Below are positions 1-6,261 of a stretch of 14,556 bases of DNA, in pieces. The DNA comes from Nitrospirota bacterium (GTDB lineage: Bacteria > Nitrospirota > Thermodesulfovibrionia > Thermodesulfovibrionales > SM23-35): contig JAGSYM010000047.1 of assembly GCA_018262395.1 (NCBI GenBank), positions 1 through 14,556 on the forward strand, given 5' to 3'. Each line of letters starts with the position of its first letter. Positions within the stretch are counted from its first letter, which is position 1. The notes below the pieces were generated by a model. That model worked only from the letters and a program-made list of their open reading frames with translations. It had not been told where the DNA came from and did not search any database. Both the position numbers and the translations under genes were made by a program.

Positions 1-782
1 AAGGATTCCTGTGTAATGTTTTTCGCAGCAATCTCACATGCTTTTCCGAGTCCGATAATGGAAGCAACATTTTCGGTTCCTGCCCTCCTCCCTCGTTCCT
101 GATGACCACCTATCATATAAGGATAAAACCTTGTTCCCTTCCGCACAAAAAGCACACCTATGCCTTTGGGAGCATGCAACTTGTGGCCTGACAGCGACAA
201 CATATCAACGGGGAGTGTTTTTGTATCAATCGGTATTTTCCCCGCTGCCTGAACCGCGTCAGTATGGAATACTATCCGCCTCTCTTTGAGCACGGTGCCG
301 ATGTCAGAAATCGGGAATACATTTCCCACTTCATTGTTTGCATACATGACCGTAACGAGAGCGGTATTATCATCGATCGCCTTTAAGAGTTCATCAATGT
401 TCAATTGACCGTTATTATTGACGGTCAGAAAAGTAATCCGGTAGCCTTTTCGTGCGAGATGCTTGCAGAAATTCAGAATGGCAGGATGCTCCACCCGCGT
501 TGTGATGATATGCCTCTTCTGCGGAAATGATTCCACCGCACTTATAATCGCCGTGTTGTCACTTTCTGTGCCGCAGCTTGTGAATATGATCTCTTCCGGT
601 TCAGCGCCGATGAGGTGCGCAACCTTTGCGCGTGCTTCTTCAACTTTTCTGTGAAGCTGGCCGCCGAAGGTATGCATACTCGAAGGATTGCCGTAATACT
701 CCCTGAGATAGGGGAGCATCTCCTCAAGGACCTCCGGTGCTACCTGCGTTGTTGCATTATTATCAAGATAGATAGTCTTCAT
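1..782 (-). CDS. nifS: Cysteine desulfurase, NifS/IscS class (C-terminus beyond window)
   Basis: This PLP enzyme takes sulfur from L-cysteine as an enzyme-bound persulfide, releases alanine and passes the sulfur to the NifU scaffold in the cytoplasm. The first 260 residues are visible. The N-terminus has the family signature YLDNNATT (residues 5-12). Further along are EHPAIL with His99, HTDAVQAAG with the cofactor-binding Asp175 and Gln178, and SGHKLHAPKG with the PLP-linking Lys201. The catalytic cysteine loop, expected near residue 325, lies beyond the left edge, so the group I assignment rests on spacing and on the NifU neighbour. The ATG at 782-780 overlaps the nifU TGA (781-779) in an ATGA junction, which implies translational coupling. 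IscS is the main alternative name. The NifU partner favours NifS, but no nitrogenase gene is in view and this pair also serves general Fe-S assembly in non-diazotrophs. Confidence 0.93.
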   Translation of the reverse strand, partial: MKTIYLDNNATTQVAPEVLEEMLPYLREYYGNPSSMHTFGGQLHRKVEEARAKVAHLIGAEPEEIIFTSCGTESDNTAIISAVESFPQKRHIITTRVEHPAILNFCKHLARKGYRITFLTVNNNGQLNIDELLKAIDDNTALVTVMYANNEVGNVFPISDIGTVLKERRIVFHTDAVQAAGKIPIDTKTLPVDMLSLSGHKLHAPKGIGVLFVRKGTRFYPYMIGGHQERGRRAGTENVASIIGLGKACEIAAKNITQES

Positions 783-1609
783 GGGGCCTCAACGACAATA
801 TCATCGCTTACCAGTTCCCTCAGTTTTTCCTGGATACCATTGACTGTTACGCCCGACATGACACACCCGGTACACATGCCCCGGAGGGCAATAGTTACTG
901 TCTTACCTTCAATGTCAATGATCTCTAAATCACCTCCGTCAGCCTGCAAACCCGGCCTGATTTCCCTTTCGATAATTTCCTGAATAAGAGCGATCTTCTG
1001 GAGGTTCGTCAGCTTTTTCGGTTTTTCCGGTTTCTCCGGAATTTTCAAAGACCATAAATCCTTCAGTATTGCTTCAATATCACCCCTGCATTCACCGCAC
1101 CCTCCTCCCGCCTTTGTATAGTCGGTTATTTCTTCTACGGTCGTGAGGTGATTTTCCATTGCCACTTTTCTGATCTTTTCTTCTGTTACGTTAAAACATT
1201 TACAGAGAATCTTCCCCTCTTCCTCAACAACAATCGGGATTCCGCGGTAATTGGCAACAGCAGCTTCAAGAGCTTCCCTTCCCATCACCGAGCAATGCAT
1301 TTTTTCCTGTGGCAGTCCTCCGAGAAATTCCGCAATATCCTGGTTTGATATCCGGAGTGCTTCATCAACAGACTTTCCCTTAATAAGTTCAGTGAGAGCT
1401 GATGAGCTTGCGATAGCACTCGCACACCCGAAGGTTTGAAATTTCGCATCACTGATTTTGTTCGTCTCTCTGTCTATTCTGAGAGTTAATCTTAATGCAT
1501 CGCCACAGACTATGCTGCCCACTTCTCCGACAGCATCCGGGTTCTCAATCTCCCCGATATTTTTCGGTTGCAGAAAGAATTCTTTGACCTTCTCGGTATA
1601 TTCCCACAT
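779..1609 (-). CDS. nifU: Fe-S cluster assembly scaffold NifU, three-domain form
   Basis: This is a scaffold on which Fe-S clusters are built from NifS-derived sulfur and then transferred to target proteins. The 276 residues show the full three-domain NifU layout. An IscU-like N-terminal domain carries the three scaffold cysteines Cys35, Cys62 and Cys106. A central BFD-type ferredoxin domain has Cys136, Cys138, Cys171 and Cys174, which would bind a permanent [2Fe-2S] cluster. After a Pro/Lys/Glu linker (about 190-200) comes a C-terminal Nfu domain with GLQADGGDLE and the CTGC pair Cys246/Cys249. All expected ligands are present, so the protein should be functional. The start ATG has no Shine-Dalgarno sequence. 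A good promoter lies so close upstream that the mRNA may begin at the ATG itself. The gene is co-transcribed with nifS through a 4-nt overlap. Confidence 0.95.
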   Translation of the reverse strand: MWEYTEKVKEFFLQPKNIGEIENPDAVGEVGSIVCGDALRLTLRIDRETNKISDAKFQTFGCASAIASSSALTELIKGKSVDEALRISNQDIAEFLGGLPQEKMHCSVMGREALEAAVANYRGIPIVVEEEGKILCKCFNVTEEKIRKVAMENHLTTVEEITDYTKAGGGCGECRGDIEAILKDLWSLKIPEKPEKPKKLTNLQKIALIQEIIEREIRPGLQADGGDLEIIDIEGKTVTIALRGMCTGCVMSGVTVNGIQEKLRELVSDDIVVEAP

Positions 1610-1614
1610 GCTTA

Positions 1615-1644
1615 ATTTAATCAGAGGGCGCGAGAAAATGTCAA
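1615..1644 (-). promoter_or_regulatory. Predicted promoter of nifU-nifS, possibly leaderless
   Basis: On the minus strand there is a perfect TTGACA (1644-1639), an 18-nt spacer and TTAAAT (1620-1615) preceded by TGA, that is, a TGn extended -10. Only five bases separate the -10 from the nifU ATG at 1609. A start site about seven bases downstream would therefore fall on the ATG. Confidence 0.55.
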
Positions 1645-1717
1645 TTTTATTCAGTGGAAAATTAAGGAGTTATCGTATTTTGAAGCCTCATTAAATACTG
1701 GAATATCATTTCACTTC

Positions 1718-1726
1718 TGGTATAAT
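1718..1726 (+). promoter_or_regulatory. Extended -10 promoter for the GYD-domain gene
   Basis: TGG followed by the consensus TATAAT forms a perfect extended -10 element. No good -35 hexamer is seen at 16-18 nt, which is normal for this promoter type. The start is predicted near 1733, giving a leader of about 70 nt. It diverges from the nifU promoter about 75 bp away. Confidence 0.6.
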
Positions 1727-1805
1727 GATTACAATTTTTAAAAAAGGAAATTCGTCGGATTTCATTTATTCCGATAAATCTATCTCAAAAAAGGAGGACA
1801 GAAAG

Positions 1806-2090
1806 ATGGCGTATTACATTATTTTAAGTACACTCACGGATGAAGGAAGAAAGACAATCAAGGAGAACCCGAAAAGGATCCTTGAGGTGAATAAGGAACT
1901 TGAAAAGATGGGGATTAAGGTGAAGGAGCAGTTCGCAGTCCTTGGACCCTATGACTTTGTGAATATCGTAGAGGCCGCCGATAACTCTGCGATTATGAAA
2001 ATGTCCGTAGAACTGGGAGCACGGGGTTCAATCCAGCTTCTGACCCTTGCAGCAATACCCATTGAGGATTTCATAAAGAAGATTAAATAG
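1806..2090 (+). CDS. GYD domain-containing small protein
   Basis: This is a 94-residue cytoplasmic protein of the GYD-domain family, whose biochemical role is not established. The signature sits at VLGPYDFVNIVEA (about residues 46-58). The fold expected is a small alpha/beta ferredoxin-like dimer: an N-terminal strand YYIILSTL, a charged helix rich in Glu/Lys (about 14-36), the GPYD turn, and a second helix before the C-terminal IPIEDFIKKIK. I chose the ATG at 1806 rather than the upstream in-frame ATG at 1725. A strong AGGAGG lies at 1792-1797 with an 8-nt gap, and the longer version adds a non-conserved lysine-rich leader overlapping the -10 element. The gene stands alone, divergent from nifU. 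Transcription may read into the small cysteine-rich gene downstream, although a palindromic repeat lies between them. Confidence 0.85.
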   Translation: MAYYIILSTLTDEGRKTIKENPKRILEVNKELEKMGIKVKEQFAVLGPYDFVNIVEAADNSAIMKMSVELGARGSIQLLTLAAIPIEDFIKKIK

Positions 2091-2121
2091 AGCACTTTCA
2101 TCAAGGATGGACGATATAATT

Positions 2122-2289
2122 TGTCATTCCACGACGTGATCGGGGAATCCATGCTTCGACAGGCTCACCATGACATATTGTCATCCTGAGCTTGTCGAAT
2201 GGATAGATTGGGAGCCTACCCCGTACTTGATACGGGGGTCAAGTCCGATGCGGATCTCCGCGAGGAGTCGCTCCGACCGGACAATGACA
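2122..2289. repeat. Composite intergenic palindromic repeat, copy A
   Basis: The element begins TGTCATTCC and ends GGACAATGACA, so its ends form a 7-bp inverted repeat (TGTCATT/AATGACA). Inside are a hairpin CCCCGTA-CTTGA-TACGGGG (2219-2237) and a larger 21-bp imperfect palindrome at 2155-2199. The 37-nt core at 2206-2242 matches copy B (12736-12772) at 33 of 37 positions by my count. No coding potential was seen. Confidence 0.7.
2155..2199. repeat. 21-bp imperfect inverted repeat nested in copy A
   Basis: The arms at 2155-2175 and 2179-2199 are separated by only 3 nt and match at 18 of 21 positions. The centre reads TGACA-TAT-TGTCA. It looks like an independent palindromic element inserted into, or fused with, the surrounding repeat. 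Confidence 0.75.
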
Positions 2290-2340
2290 AAATAAGATTT
2301 TACTGACTTCAAGCATAGTCATGGTTGTTGAGGGAATCCC

Positions 2341-2369
2341 CCCAGCCTTCATTCAGAGGCGAGGCTGGG
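2341..2369 (+). promoter_or_regulatory. Hairpin in the leader of the cysteine-rich gene
   Basis: CCCAGCCT (2341-2348) and AGGCTGGG (2362-2369) form a perfect 8-bp stem with a 13-nt loop. The stem ends just before the ribosome binding site GAAAGG (2371-2376). No U-tract follows, so it is not a standard terminator. It may shape translation or stabilise the mRNA. Confidence 0.45.
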
Positions 2370-2384
2370 TGAAAGGTTTTGCAT

Positions 2385-2672
2385 ATGAAAATATGTGCGT
2401 TATGCAGCCAGCAGATTGATATCGATTCCTATTTTTCGAGGAAATCGTCGTGCCCCAAATGTAGCGGAGACCTTCATATCTGCCTGAACTGTACGTTCTA
2501 TTCCGAGAAGAGCCATAACAAATGCCTTGAGCCAAAGGCAGAATTCCAGAGAACACGGGATAAAGCGAACTACTGCGACTTTTTTGCTTTTAAGGAGTCT
2601 TCTGCAACATCCTCCGGCAGGGAGAAAGACGAGGCATTGCGAAAATTAGAGGATTTATTTAAGAAACCATGA
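2385..2672 (+). CDS. Small eight-cysteine protein, probable zinc-binding, function unknown
   Basis: This 95-residue cytoplasmic protein has eight cysteines: CALC (Cys4, Cys7), CPKC (Cys23, Cys26), CLNC (Cys33, Cys36), Cys47 and Cys64. With His31 and His44 there are enough ligands for two zinc sites. The pattern CLNCTFYS, then HNKCLEP, then ANYCDFFAF is one I recognise from small conserved uncharacterised proteins in Nitrospirota and deltaproteobacteria, but I know of no assigned function. The C-terminal 30 residues are charged and probably helical. The ATG at 2385 is preferred over the in-frame TTG at 2379 because an AAGG lies at 2373-2376 with an 8-nt gap. The gene lies downstream of the GYD gene beyond a palindromic repeat and may have its own, unidentified promoter. 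A function cannot be read from the context. Confidence 0.8.
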   Translation: MKICALCSQQIDIDSYFSRKSSCPKCSGDLHICLNCTFYSEKSHNKCLEPKAEFQRTRDKANYCDFFAFKESSATSSGREKDEALRKLEDLFKKP

Positions 2673-3041
2673 AGTTCTGATCCTCTCTTTTCCTCCTAAC
2701 ATTTATTTATTGGCTCATCCTGCGATTTTTTCTCATTTCATGAATCTTCAGCAATCTTGTCAGGAGGAAATGTCGCTCCCGCAGTCGAAGCATCAAGTAA
2801 AATGGAGATTCCATCAGGATGGAAACAAATTCTTTTGCCGTCTTGTCTTTCATACAATCACTTCCTTGATTCTATTTTCTGAATTCCCAGTCCCTGGTTC
2901 AATCCTACCCGGGTAGGGGCTCCAAAAAATCTTGCAGTGCAGGACAGCAGTTCAATAATACTGGAGACAGTCACAGGCAGGAAAAAGCCCGATAGTTCGC
3001 CACAGCGAATCCTTAGGGGCAGAGAGTACTGTTTCGACAGG
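2673..3041. other. Intergenic stretch with no supported gene
   Basis: An open reading frame at 2710-2916 on the plus strand has no recognisable motif and unconvincing composition. A short palindrome (CCTACCCGGGTAGG, about 2905-2918) is present. No RNA gene or mobile-element feature was recognised. Confidence 0.4.
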
Positions 3042-3073
3042 AAAAAAAGGGCGAGGGATCTGCCTCGCCCTTT
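3042..3073 (-). terminator. Rho-independent terminator of the HAO-like cytochrome
   Basis: An 11-bp perfect stem (AAAGGGCGAGG, 3046-3056, pairing with 3063-3073) encloses a 6-nt loop. On the minus strand it is followed by a run of T residues (3048-3042). It lies 28 bp past the cytochrome stop codon. Confidence 0.9.
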
Positions 3074-3100
3074 GAAATTGATGAGATAAAATCTTGATCC

Positions 3101-4381
3101 CTACTTCTTATGGGTAGCCCTCATTGTTGCTGCCAACTCTTTGATCTCCCCGAGGTCCTTCACCATCATCGCCCAACCGTACCAATAGGCATAATCAGGG
3201 TTGACATGGAAGAAGGCCTGATAAGCCCGCATCCGGTGTTTCATATACATCTGAAATAAGACCTGGTCAATAAAGGAAAGTTTTTTCGTATCACCGCCTC
3301 CGGTCTGCATGAAATACAGGAAATCAGGATACGCGAAAGCATAATTTTCAGGTTTCTTGATGATGCCGTCCTTATAGAGCCCGGCAACAATTTCGATCGC
3401 ATCAGCAAGAAGACGGTCGGTCTTCATCATCATGGTATCGCCCATGTTCAATTGCTCGCGCGCGTAACGCTCTGAATGGCAATTACTGCATACCTTGATC
3501 ATCTTCTCCCGTTCGGTCTTCCATGACTCTTCAGTAAGGCGAACCATATCAACTGCTTTCACAGCGTCAAGGCGTGCTGTCGGCTGCCCTGTTTCCGGAT
3601 TTAAAACACCGAGTGCCTTCAGAATTGTAATCCGGTCTGCCTTCCACTGAGGATCTTCAGGCAAAGGCAGCCTGACACCAAGGAACCCCCAAGCCGTTCT
3701 GTTTTCATGAGAACCTGTCGGCATGTGACAATCCTGACATTTCGGAGCATGGGCTTCCTCCGGAAGATTTTTCGAATCCCGTGCAAACCAGCGGGACCCG
3801 TGCTTGGCGCTACTCCACATCTCCCACTGGGGATGGTCGTAACCCATGTGGCACTGCTGACATGCTCTCGGGTCTAACGCTTCCTTCTTCGAAAAGGTAT
3901 GTCTGGTATGGCATTCATCGCACGAGTTCGTCTGATATCTGTACCCTTTATCCCGCTGTTCTTTTTTCTGTGCTTCGCTCTTAATGCCCATGTTGTGACA
4001 GCCTCCGCAGCCTCTTCCACCTTCCATCAACTCATCAGGTTCGACATGGGTAATCGGCATGGCATTCAGGGAAACCCATCCATGATTATGCTTGCCTTTT
4101 CCGAATTCAGTGAATTGTTTAGAATGACACAGACCGCAGACACGTTCATCCGGCATTTCCGCAAGGTTTACATCCTGAGCGCTGTTATGCTTGTTCCCAT
4201 GGCACGTCGAACAGGTCACATTAATTGCACTGTGCTTGCTTAACTTCCAGACTTTGACCTGTCCCGGCGTCAACTTCTCATGACATGAAACGAAGGAATC
4301 TTCTTCAGCATACGATAGACCAGGCAAACTGAATGCTACAAAGAGACATATGCATAACACCATAACCGTACTTCTCTTCAT
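3101..4381 (-). CDS. Exported multiheme cytochrome c, hydroxylamine-oxidoreductase (HAO)-like
   Basis: This is a 426-residue periplasmic electron-transfer protein or oxidoreductase of the octaheme HAO superfamily, whose members oxidise hydroxylamine or hydrazine or reduce nitrogen oxides. A signal peptide (1-25, ending LSYA) precedes seven CxxCH heme sites with first cysteines at residues 57, 82, 125, 154, 174, 215 and 298. The position of the family's first heme, before HEKLTPGQVKVWKLSKHS, reads FVSCH (30-34), so the first cysteine is replaced by Phe. The C-terminal part is heme-free and helical, rich in Tyr and Trp (NPDYAYWYGWAMM), as in the family. I cannot tell by eye whether the catalytic tyrosine cross-link residue is present, so oxidase and reductase roles both remain open. 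AGGAGG at 4391-4396 sets the ATG. The gene is monocistronic, with its own promoter and terminator and no NrfH/NapC-type quinol partner in the window. Confidence 0.88.
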   Translation of the reverse strand: MKRSTVMVLCICLFVAFSLPGLSYAEEDSFVSCHEKLTPGQVKVWKLSKHSAINVTCSTCHGNKHNSAQDVNLAEMPDERVCGLCHSKQFTEFGKGKHNHGWVSLNAMPITHVEPDELMEGGRGCGGCHNMGIKSEAQKKEQRDKGYRYQTNSCDECHTRHTFSKKEALDPRACQQCHMGYDHPQWEMWSSAKHGSRWFARDSKNLPEEAHAPKCQDCHMPTGSHENRTAWGFLGVRLPLPEDPQWKADRITILKALGVLNPETGQPTARLDAVKAVDMVRLTEESWKTEREKMIKVCSNCHSERYAREQLNMGDTMMMKTDRLLADAIEIVAGLYKDGIIKKPENYAFAYPDFLYFMQTGGGDTKKLSFIDQVLFQMYMKHRMRAYQAFFHVNPDYAYWYGWAMMVKDLGEIKELAATMRATHKK

Positions 4382-4439
4382 AGTAATAACCCTCCTTTAA
4401 ATAGTTCATAATTACCGCTACACATTTTTGAAGTAGCTC

Positions 4440-4448
4440 ATTATATCA
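4440..4448 (-). promoter_or_regulatory. Extended -10 promoter for the HAO-like cytochrome
   Basis: On the minus strand TGA is followed by consensus TATAAT. A weak TTTTCA lies about 15 nt upstream as a possible -35. The start is predicted near 4433, giving a leader of about 50 nt that contains the AGGAGG site. Confidence 0.55.
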
Positions 4449-4493
4449 CAATAATGGACGTGAAAACCTTCTCCCCGATATCTGCTGTATTTT

Positions 4494-4502
4494 TGCTACA
4501 AT
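4494..4502 (+). promoter_or_regulatory. Extended -10 promoter for tRNA-Leu
   Basis: TGC followed by TACAAT forms a TGn extended -10 about 50 bp upstream of the tRNA. No convincing -35 hexamer was found. It faces away from the cytochrome promoter. Confidence 0.5.
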
Positions 4503-4553
4503 ACAATTCAGTATCATTGACGGAACTCCGGAATATCCTTTAGAATCAATCAT

Positions 4554-4640
4554 GCCGAAGTGGCGGAATTGGTAGACGCAAGGGACTTAAAATTCCTCGT
4601 GGGCAACCACGTGCCGGTTCAAGTCCGGCCTTCGGTACCA
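4554..4640 (+). tRNA. tRNA-Leu (anticodon UAA)
   Basis: An 87-nt class II tRNA with a complete cloverleaf. The acceptor strands GCCGAAG and CTTCGGT pair, with G1-U72 a wobble as in other Leu-UAA tRNAs. The D-arm contains GGCGGAATTGGTAGACGC, and the anticodon stem AGGGA/TTCCT encloses the loop CTTAAAA with anticodon TAA. A long variable arm (CGTGGGCAACCACG) and the T-loop GGTTCAAGTCC follow. The discriminator A and the CCA end are encoded. The tRNA reads UUA and, with wobble, UUG codons. Confidence 0.97.
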
Positions 4641-4754
4641 AAATATCAAGGGTTTATTCGCTCCTCAGCATTTTATGATTGACAGGAAGTGTTGTTGTAT
4701 GGTCAACTAAATACGTCGGGGGGAAGCAGTAAATCAGCATATTTGTCGCCAGAA

Positions 4755-5219
4755 ATGAAAAAAGTTATCCTTTTCATAATAATCGCATTATATGCTGTCG
4801 TGCCCTTCAATCCTGCTCCGTGCAGGGCAGAGTTCAATCTGCCGATTCACGGGAAAATGCAGTATGCAATTGCTTCATGGTATGGCCACGCCTTCCATGG
4901 AAAAAAAACAGCTTCAGGTCAACTATTCGATATGGACGGGTTTACCTGCGCACACAAAACCTACCCCTTCGGGACATGGCTGAAGATAACAAACATAGTG
5001 AATAATAGAACGACGTTCTGTGTGGTGAATGACAGAGGTCCTTTTGAAGCCATCAGAGATATCGATCTCTCATTTGCTGCAGCGAAAGTACTTGACATGA
5101 TATCTCTGGGAATATGTGTCGTCCGGATTGAACATATGGGAATAGATACCACGTCTATTAAAGCAATCAAAGATATTTTGCATGACCAGCCGTTTATAAA
5201 ATCTTTACAGCAGAAATGA
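4755..5219 (+). CDS. RlpA-like double-psi beta-barrel protein, exported
   Basis: This 154-residue protein has a signal peptide (about 1-25, ending PCRA) and then a single RlpA-type double-psi beta-barrel domain. The family signature runs through ASWYGHAFHGKKTASG (40-55), FTCAH (63-67), FGTWLKITN (72-80), VNDRGPF (91-97) and RDIDLSFAAAKVL (101-113). RlpA proteins act in the cell envelope; some are lytic transglycosylases that cut glycan strands lacking stem peptides. Asp59, His67 and Asp93 correspond to residues considered catalytic in Pseudomonas RlpA, but the Glu of SGE is Gln56 here. There is no SPOR domain, and Cys23 lies within the signal peptide without a clear lipobox. I chose the ATG at 4755 because it gives a proper signal peptide; the in-frame GTG at 4689 would add 22 poorly signal-like residues. 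The ribosome site is weak, so the start is moderately certain. It lies just downstream of tRNA-Leu. Confidence 0.85.
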   Translation: MKKVILFIIIALYAVVPFNPAPCRAEFNLPIHGKMQYAIASWYGHAFHGKKTASGQLFDMDGFTCAHKTYPFGTWLKITNIVNNRTTFCVVNDRGPFEAIRDIDLSFAAAKVLDMISLGICVVRIEHMGIDTTSIKAIKDILHDQPFIKSLQQK

Positions 5220-5223
5220 GACG

Positions 5224-5280
5224 CCCGGGAAAAAACAGCACGGTATTTTTTGTAAATCATCCGTAGCAAATTATCCCGGG
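5224..5280. other. Inverted repeat between two convergent genes
   Basis: Two CCCGGG blocks (5224-5229 and 5275-5280) have partly complementary A/T flanks and are separated by 45 nt. The intervening sequence itself contains an A6 and a T6 tract. It fills the gap between the convergent rlpA-like and response-regulator genes and may act as a weak bidirectional terminator. Confidence 0.3.
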
Positions 5281-5281
5281 A

Positions 5282-5923
5282 TCACGATTCATAAAACATC
5301 CATTGTTTTTCCATCGTTTTATAATTTCGTAATTCCTCTGTCAGGCTTTCGATCTCCTCTTTCAGTTCGAAAATTTCAAGTTCCTTGGCGTTCGGCTCAT
5401 TCGATGAATTCTGGAGTTTCTTCACCATCAGGGTAAGTTCATCAACAAGTGCACGGTATCTCTGTTCCGACCGGTTCAATTGTCTCACCTTCAGCGCACG
5501 GGCACATATCGGCAGGAGCATCTTAAATTCGAAGGGTTTTAACAGATAATCAAACGCTCCCGATTTCATGGCATCAATGGCTGATTCAATCGAACCGTGG
5601 CCCGTCATAATAATTCCTATGAGATCAGGGTCGATTTCCAGGGCCGCATTCAATAACTCAATGCCGTCCATTTCCGGCATGACAAGGTCTGCAATGAGAA
5701 GATCAAAACTATGTGATCTCAATAGTTCCAATGCTTTTTTCGCAGACAGGGTCGCTACGACAGTAAAACCATTTTCCTCAAGGAAATTGTGCAAAACTCC
5801 CACCATATCAATCTCGTCATCAACAATCAGGATAGAACCATTGCGTCCATTAGAAGTTCCCTTTGACTTGGGTCTTCTCATCTCAATATGTCTCAGTAAT
5901 TCTATTGGTCTATCGAAGGTCAT
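5282..5923 (-). CDS. Stand-alone response regulator with coiled-coil tail
   Basis: This is a 213-residue cytoplasmic phospho-receiver protein. The receiver domain spans about residues 30-150 and has all the key residues: the acidic pair Asp35/Asp36 in ILIVDDE, phosphoacceptor Asp79 in LLIADLVMPEMDG, Thr107 in MTGHG and Lys129 in LLKPF. The sequence resembles receivers of NtrC-type regulators. No AAA+ or helix-turn-helix output domain follows. The last 60 residues (about 150-213) are charged and predicted coiled coil (ELEIFELKEEIESLTEEL), suggesting dimerisation or partner binding. The ATG at 5923 was chosen because AGGAG at 5935-5931 lies 7 nt upstream; an ATG two codons earlier would sit too close, and a longer in-frame TTG at 5974 overlaps the -35 element. 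No sensor kinase is adjacent, so the input signal is unknown. Confidence 0.88.
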   Translation of the reverse strand: MTFDRPIELLRHIEMRRPKSKGTSNGRNGSILIVDDEIDMVGVLHNFLEENGFTVVATLSAKKALELLRSHSFDLLIADLVMPEMDGIELLNAALEIDPDLIGIIMTGHGSIESAIDAMKSGAFDYLLKPFEFKMLLPICARALKVRQLNRSEQRYRALVDELTLMVKKLQNSSNEPNAKELEIFELKEEIESLTEELRNYKTMEKQWMFYES

Positions 5924-5945
5924 TTTCATTCTCCTTTTGATACCC

Positions 5946-5974
5946 ATTGTGCGGTTATTCAGGTAGACAGTCAA
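5946..5974 (-). promoter_or_regulatory. Predicted promoter of the response regulator
   Basis: On the minus strand TTGACT (5974-5969), a 17-nt spacer and CACAAT (5951-5946) make a reasonable sigma-70 promoter. It is placed to give a short leader carrying the AGGAG site. Confidence 0.4.
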
Positions 5975-5975
5975 T

Positions 5976-5989
5976 CCTACGGACGTAGG
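5976..5989. promoter_or_regulatory. Palindrome abutting the response-regulator -35
   Basis: CCTACG and CGTAGG flank a 2-nt centre in a perfect 14-nt palindrome, one base upstream of the -35 hexamer. The position suits an activator or repressor operator. No other copy was noticed. Confidence 0.3.
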
Positions 5990-6064
5990 GGTACCTCAAC
6001 ATTACATCTTTTAAGAAGAAAACGCTCTTGTCATTATGAGCAGTTTGCTGAAAAAGTATTTTCT

Positions 6065-6164
6065 TGTCACCCGAACTTGTTTCTCCGCCACGGCGGACTC
6101 GCCGAGGAGAGGGGTTCTCTAACCTATTGATTCCATGACATGCTCAAACGAATTCAGCATGACA
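6065..6164. repeat. Intergenic palindromic repeat, copy C (divergent)
   Basis: The element begins TGTCACCCGAACTTGTTTC and ends CAGCATGACA, so its ends are TGTCA/TGACA. It contains a GC-rich inverted segment (CCGCC-AC-GGCGG at about 6085-6096, then GCCGAGGAG). It shares end motifs and general design with copies A and B but has diverged internally. Confidence 0.5.
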
Positions 6165-6261
6165 AAGTGTTTTTGCAGGAACTTGTTGAGCATTCTGTTA
6201 ATACTTTAGTTTGATAACGACATATAACCTATCGAGAGAGTTCATTACAACTTTTCGTTAA

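Noticed and set aside
1..1609. Nitrogen-fixation gene cluster
   Set aside because: nifU/nifS alone do not show diazotrophy; no nifHDK or other nif-specific gene is in the window.
2122..2289. CRISPR array or insertion sequence
   Set aside because: The repeats are single palindromic units without regular spacers, and no transposase or cas gene is present.
2710..2916. 68-codon plus-strand open frame in the 2673-3041 gap
   Set aside because: No motif, no signal peptide and unconvincing composition; the GGAGGA inside it is too close to the internal ATG. Treated as non-coding.
2894..2925. tRNA-like 3' end (GGTTCAATCC followed by GGGGCTCCA)
   Set aside because: The T-stem does not pair and no acceptor, D-arm or anticodon arm precedes it. 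There is no evidence of an integrated element using it as an attachment site.
4679..4708. TTGACA (4679-4684) as an rlpA-like gene promoter
   Set aside because: The best -10 at 17-18 nt (TCAACT) matches poorly, so I did not list it; the gene may be read from the tRNA promoter.
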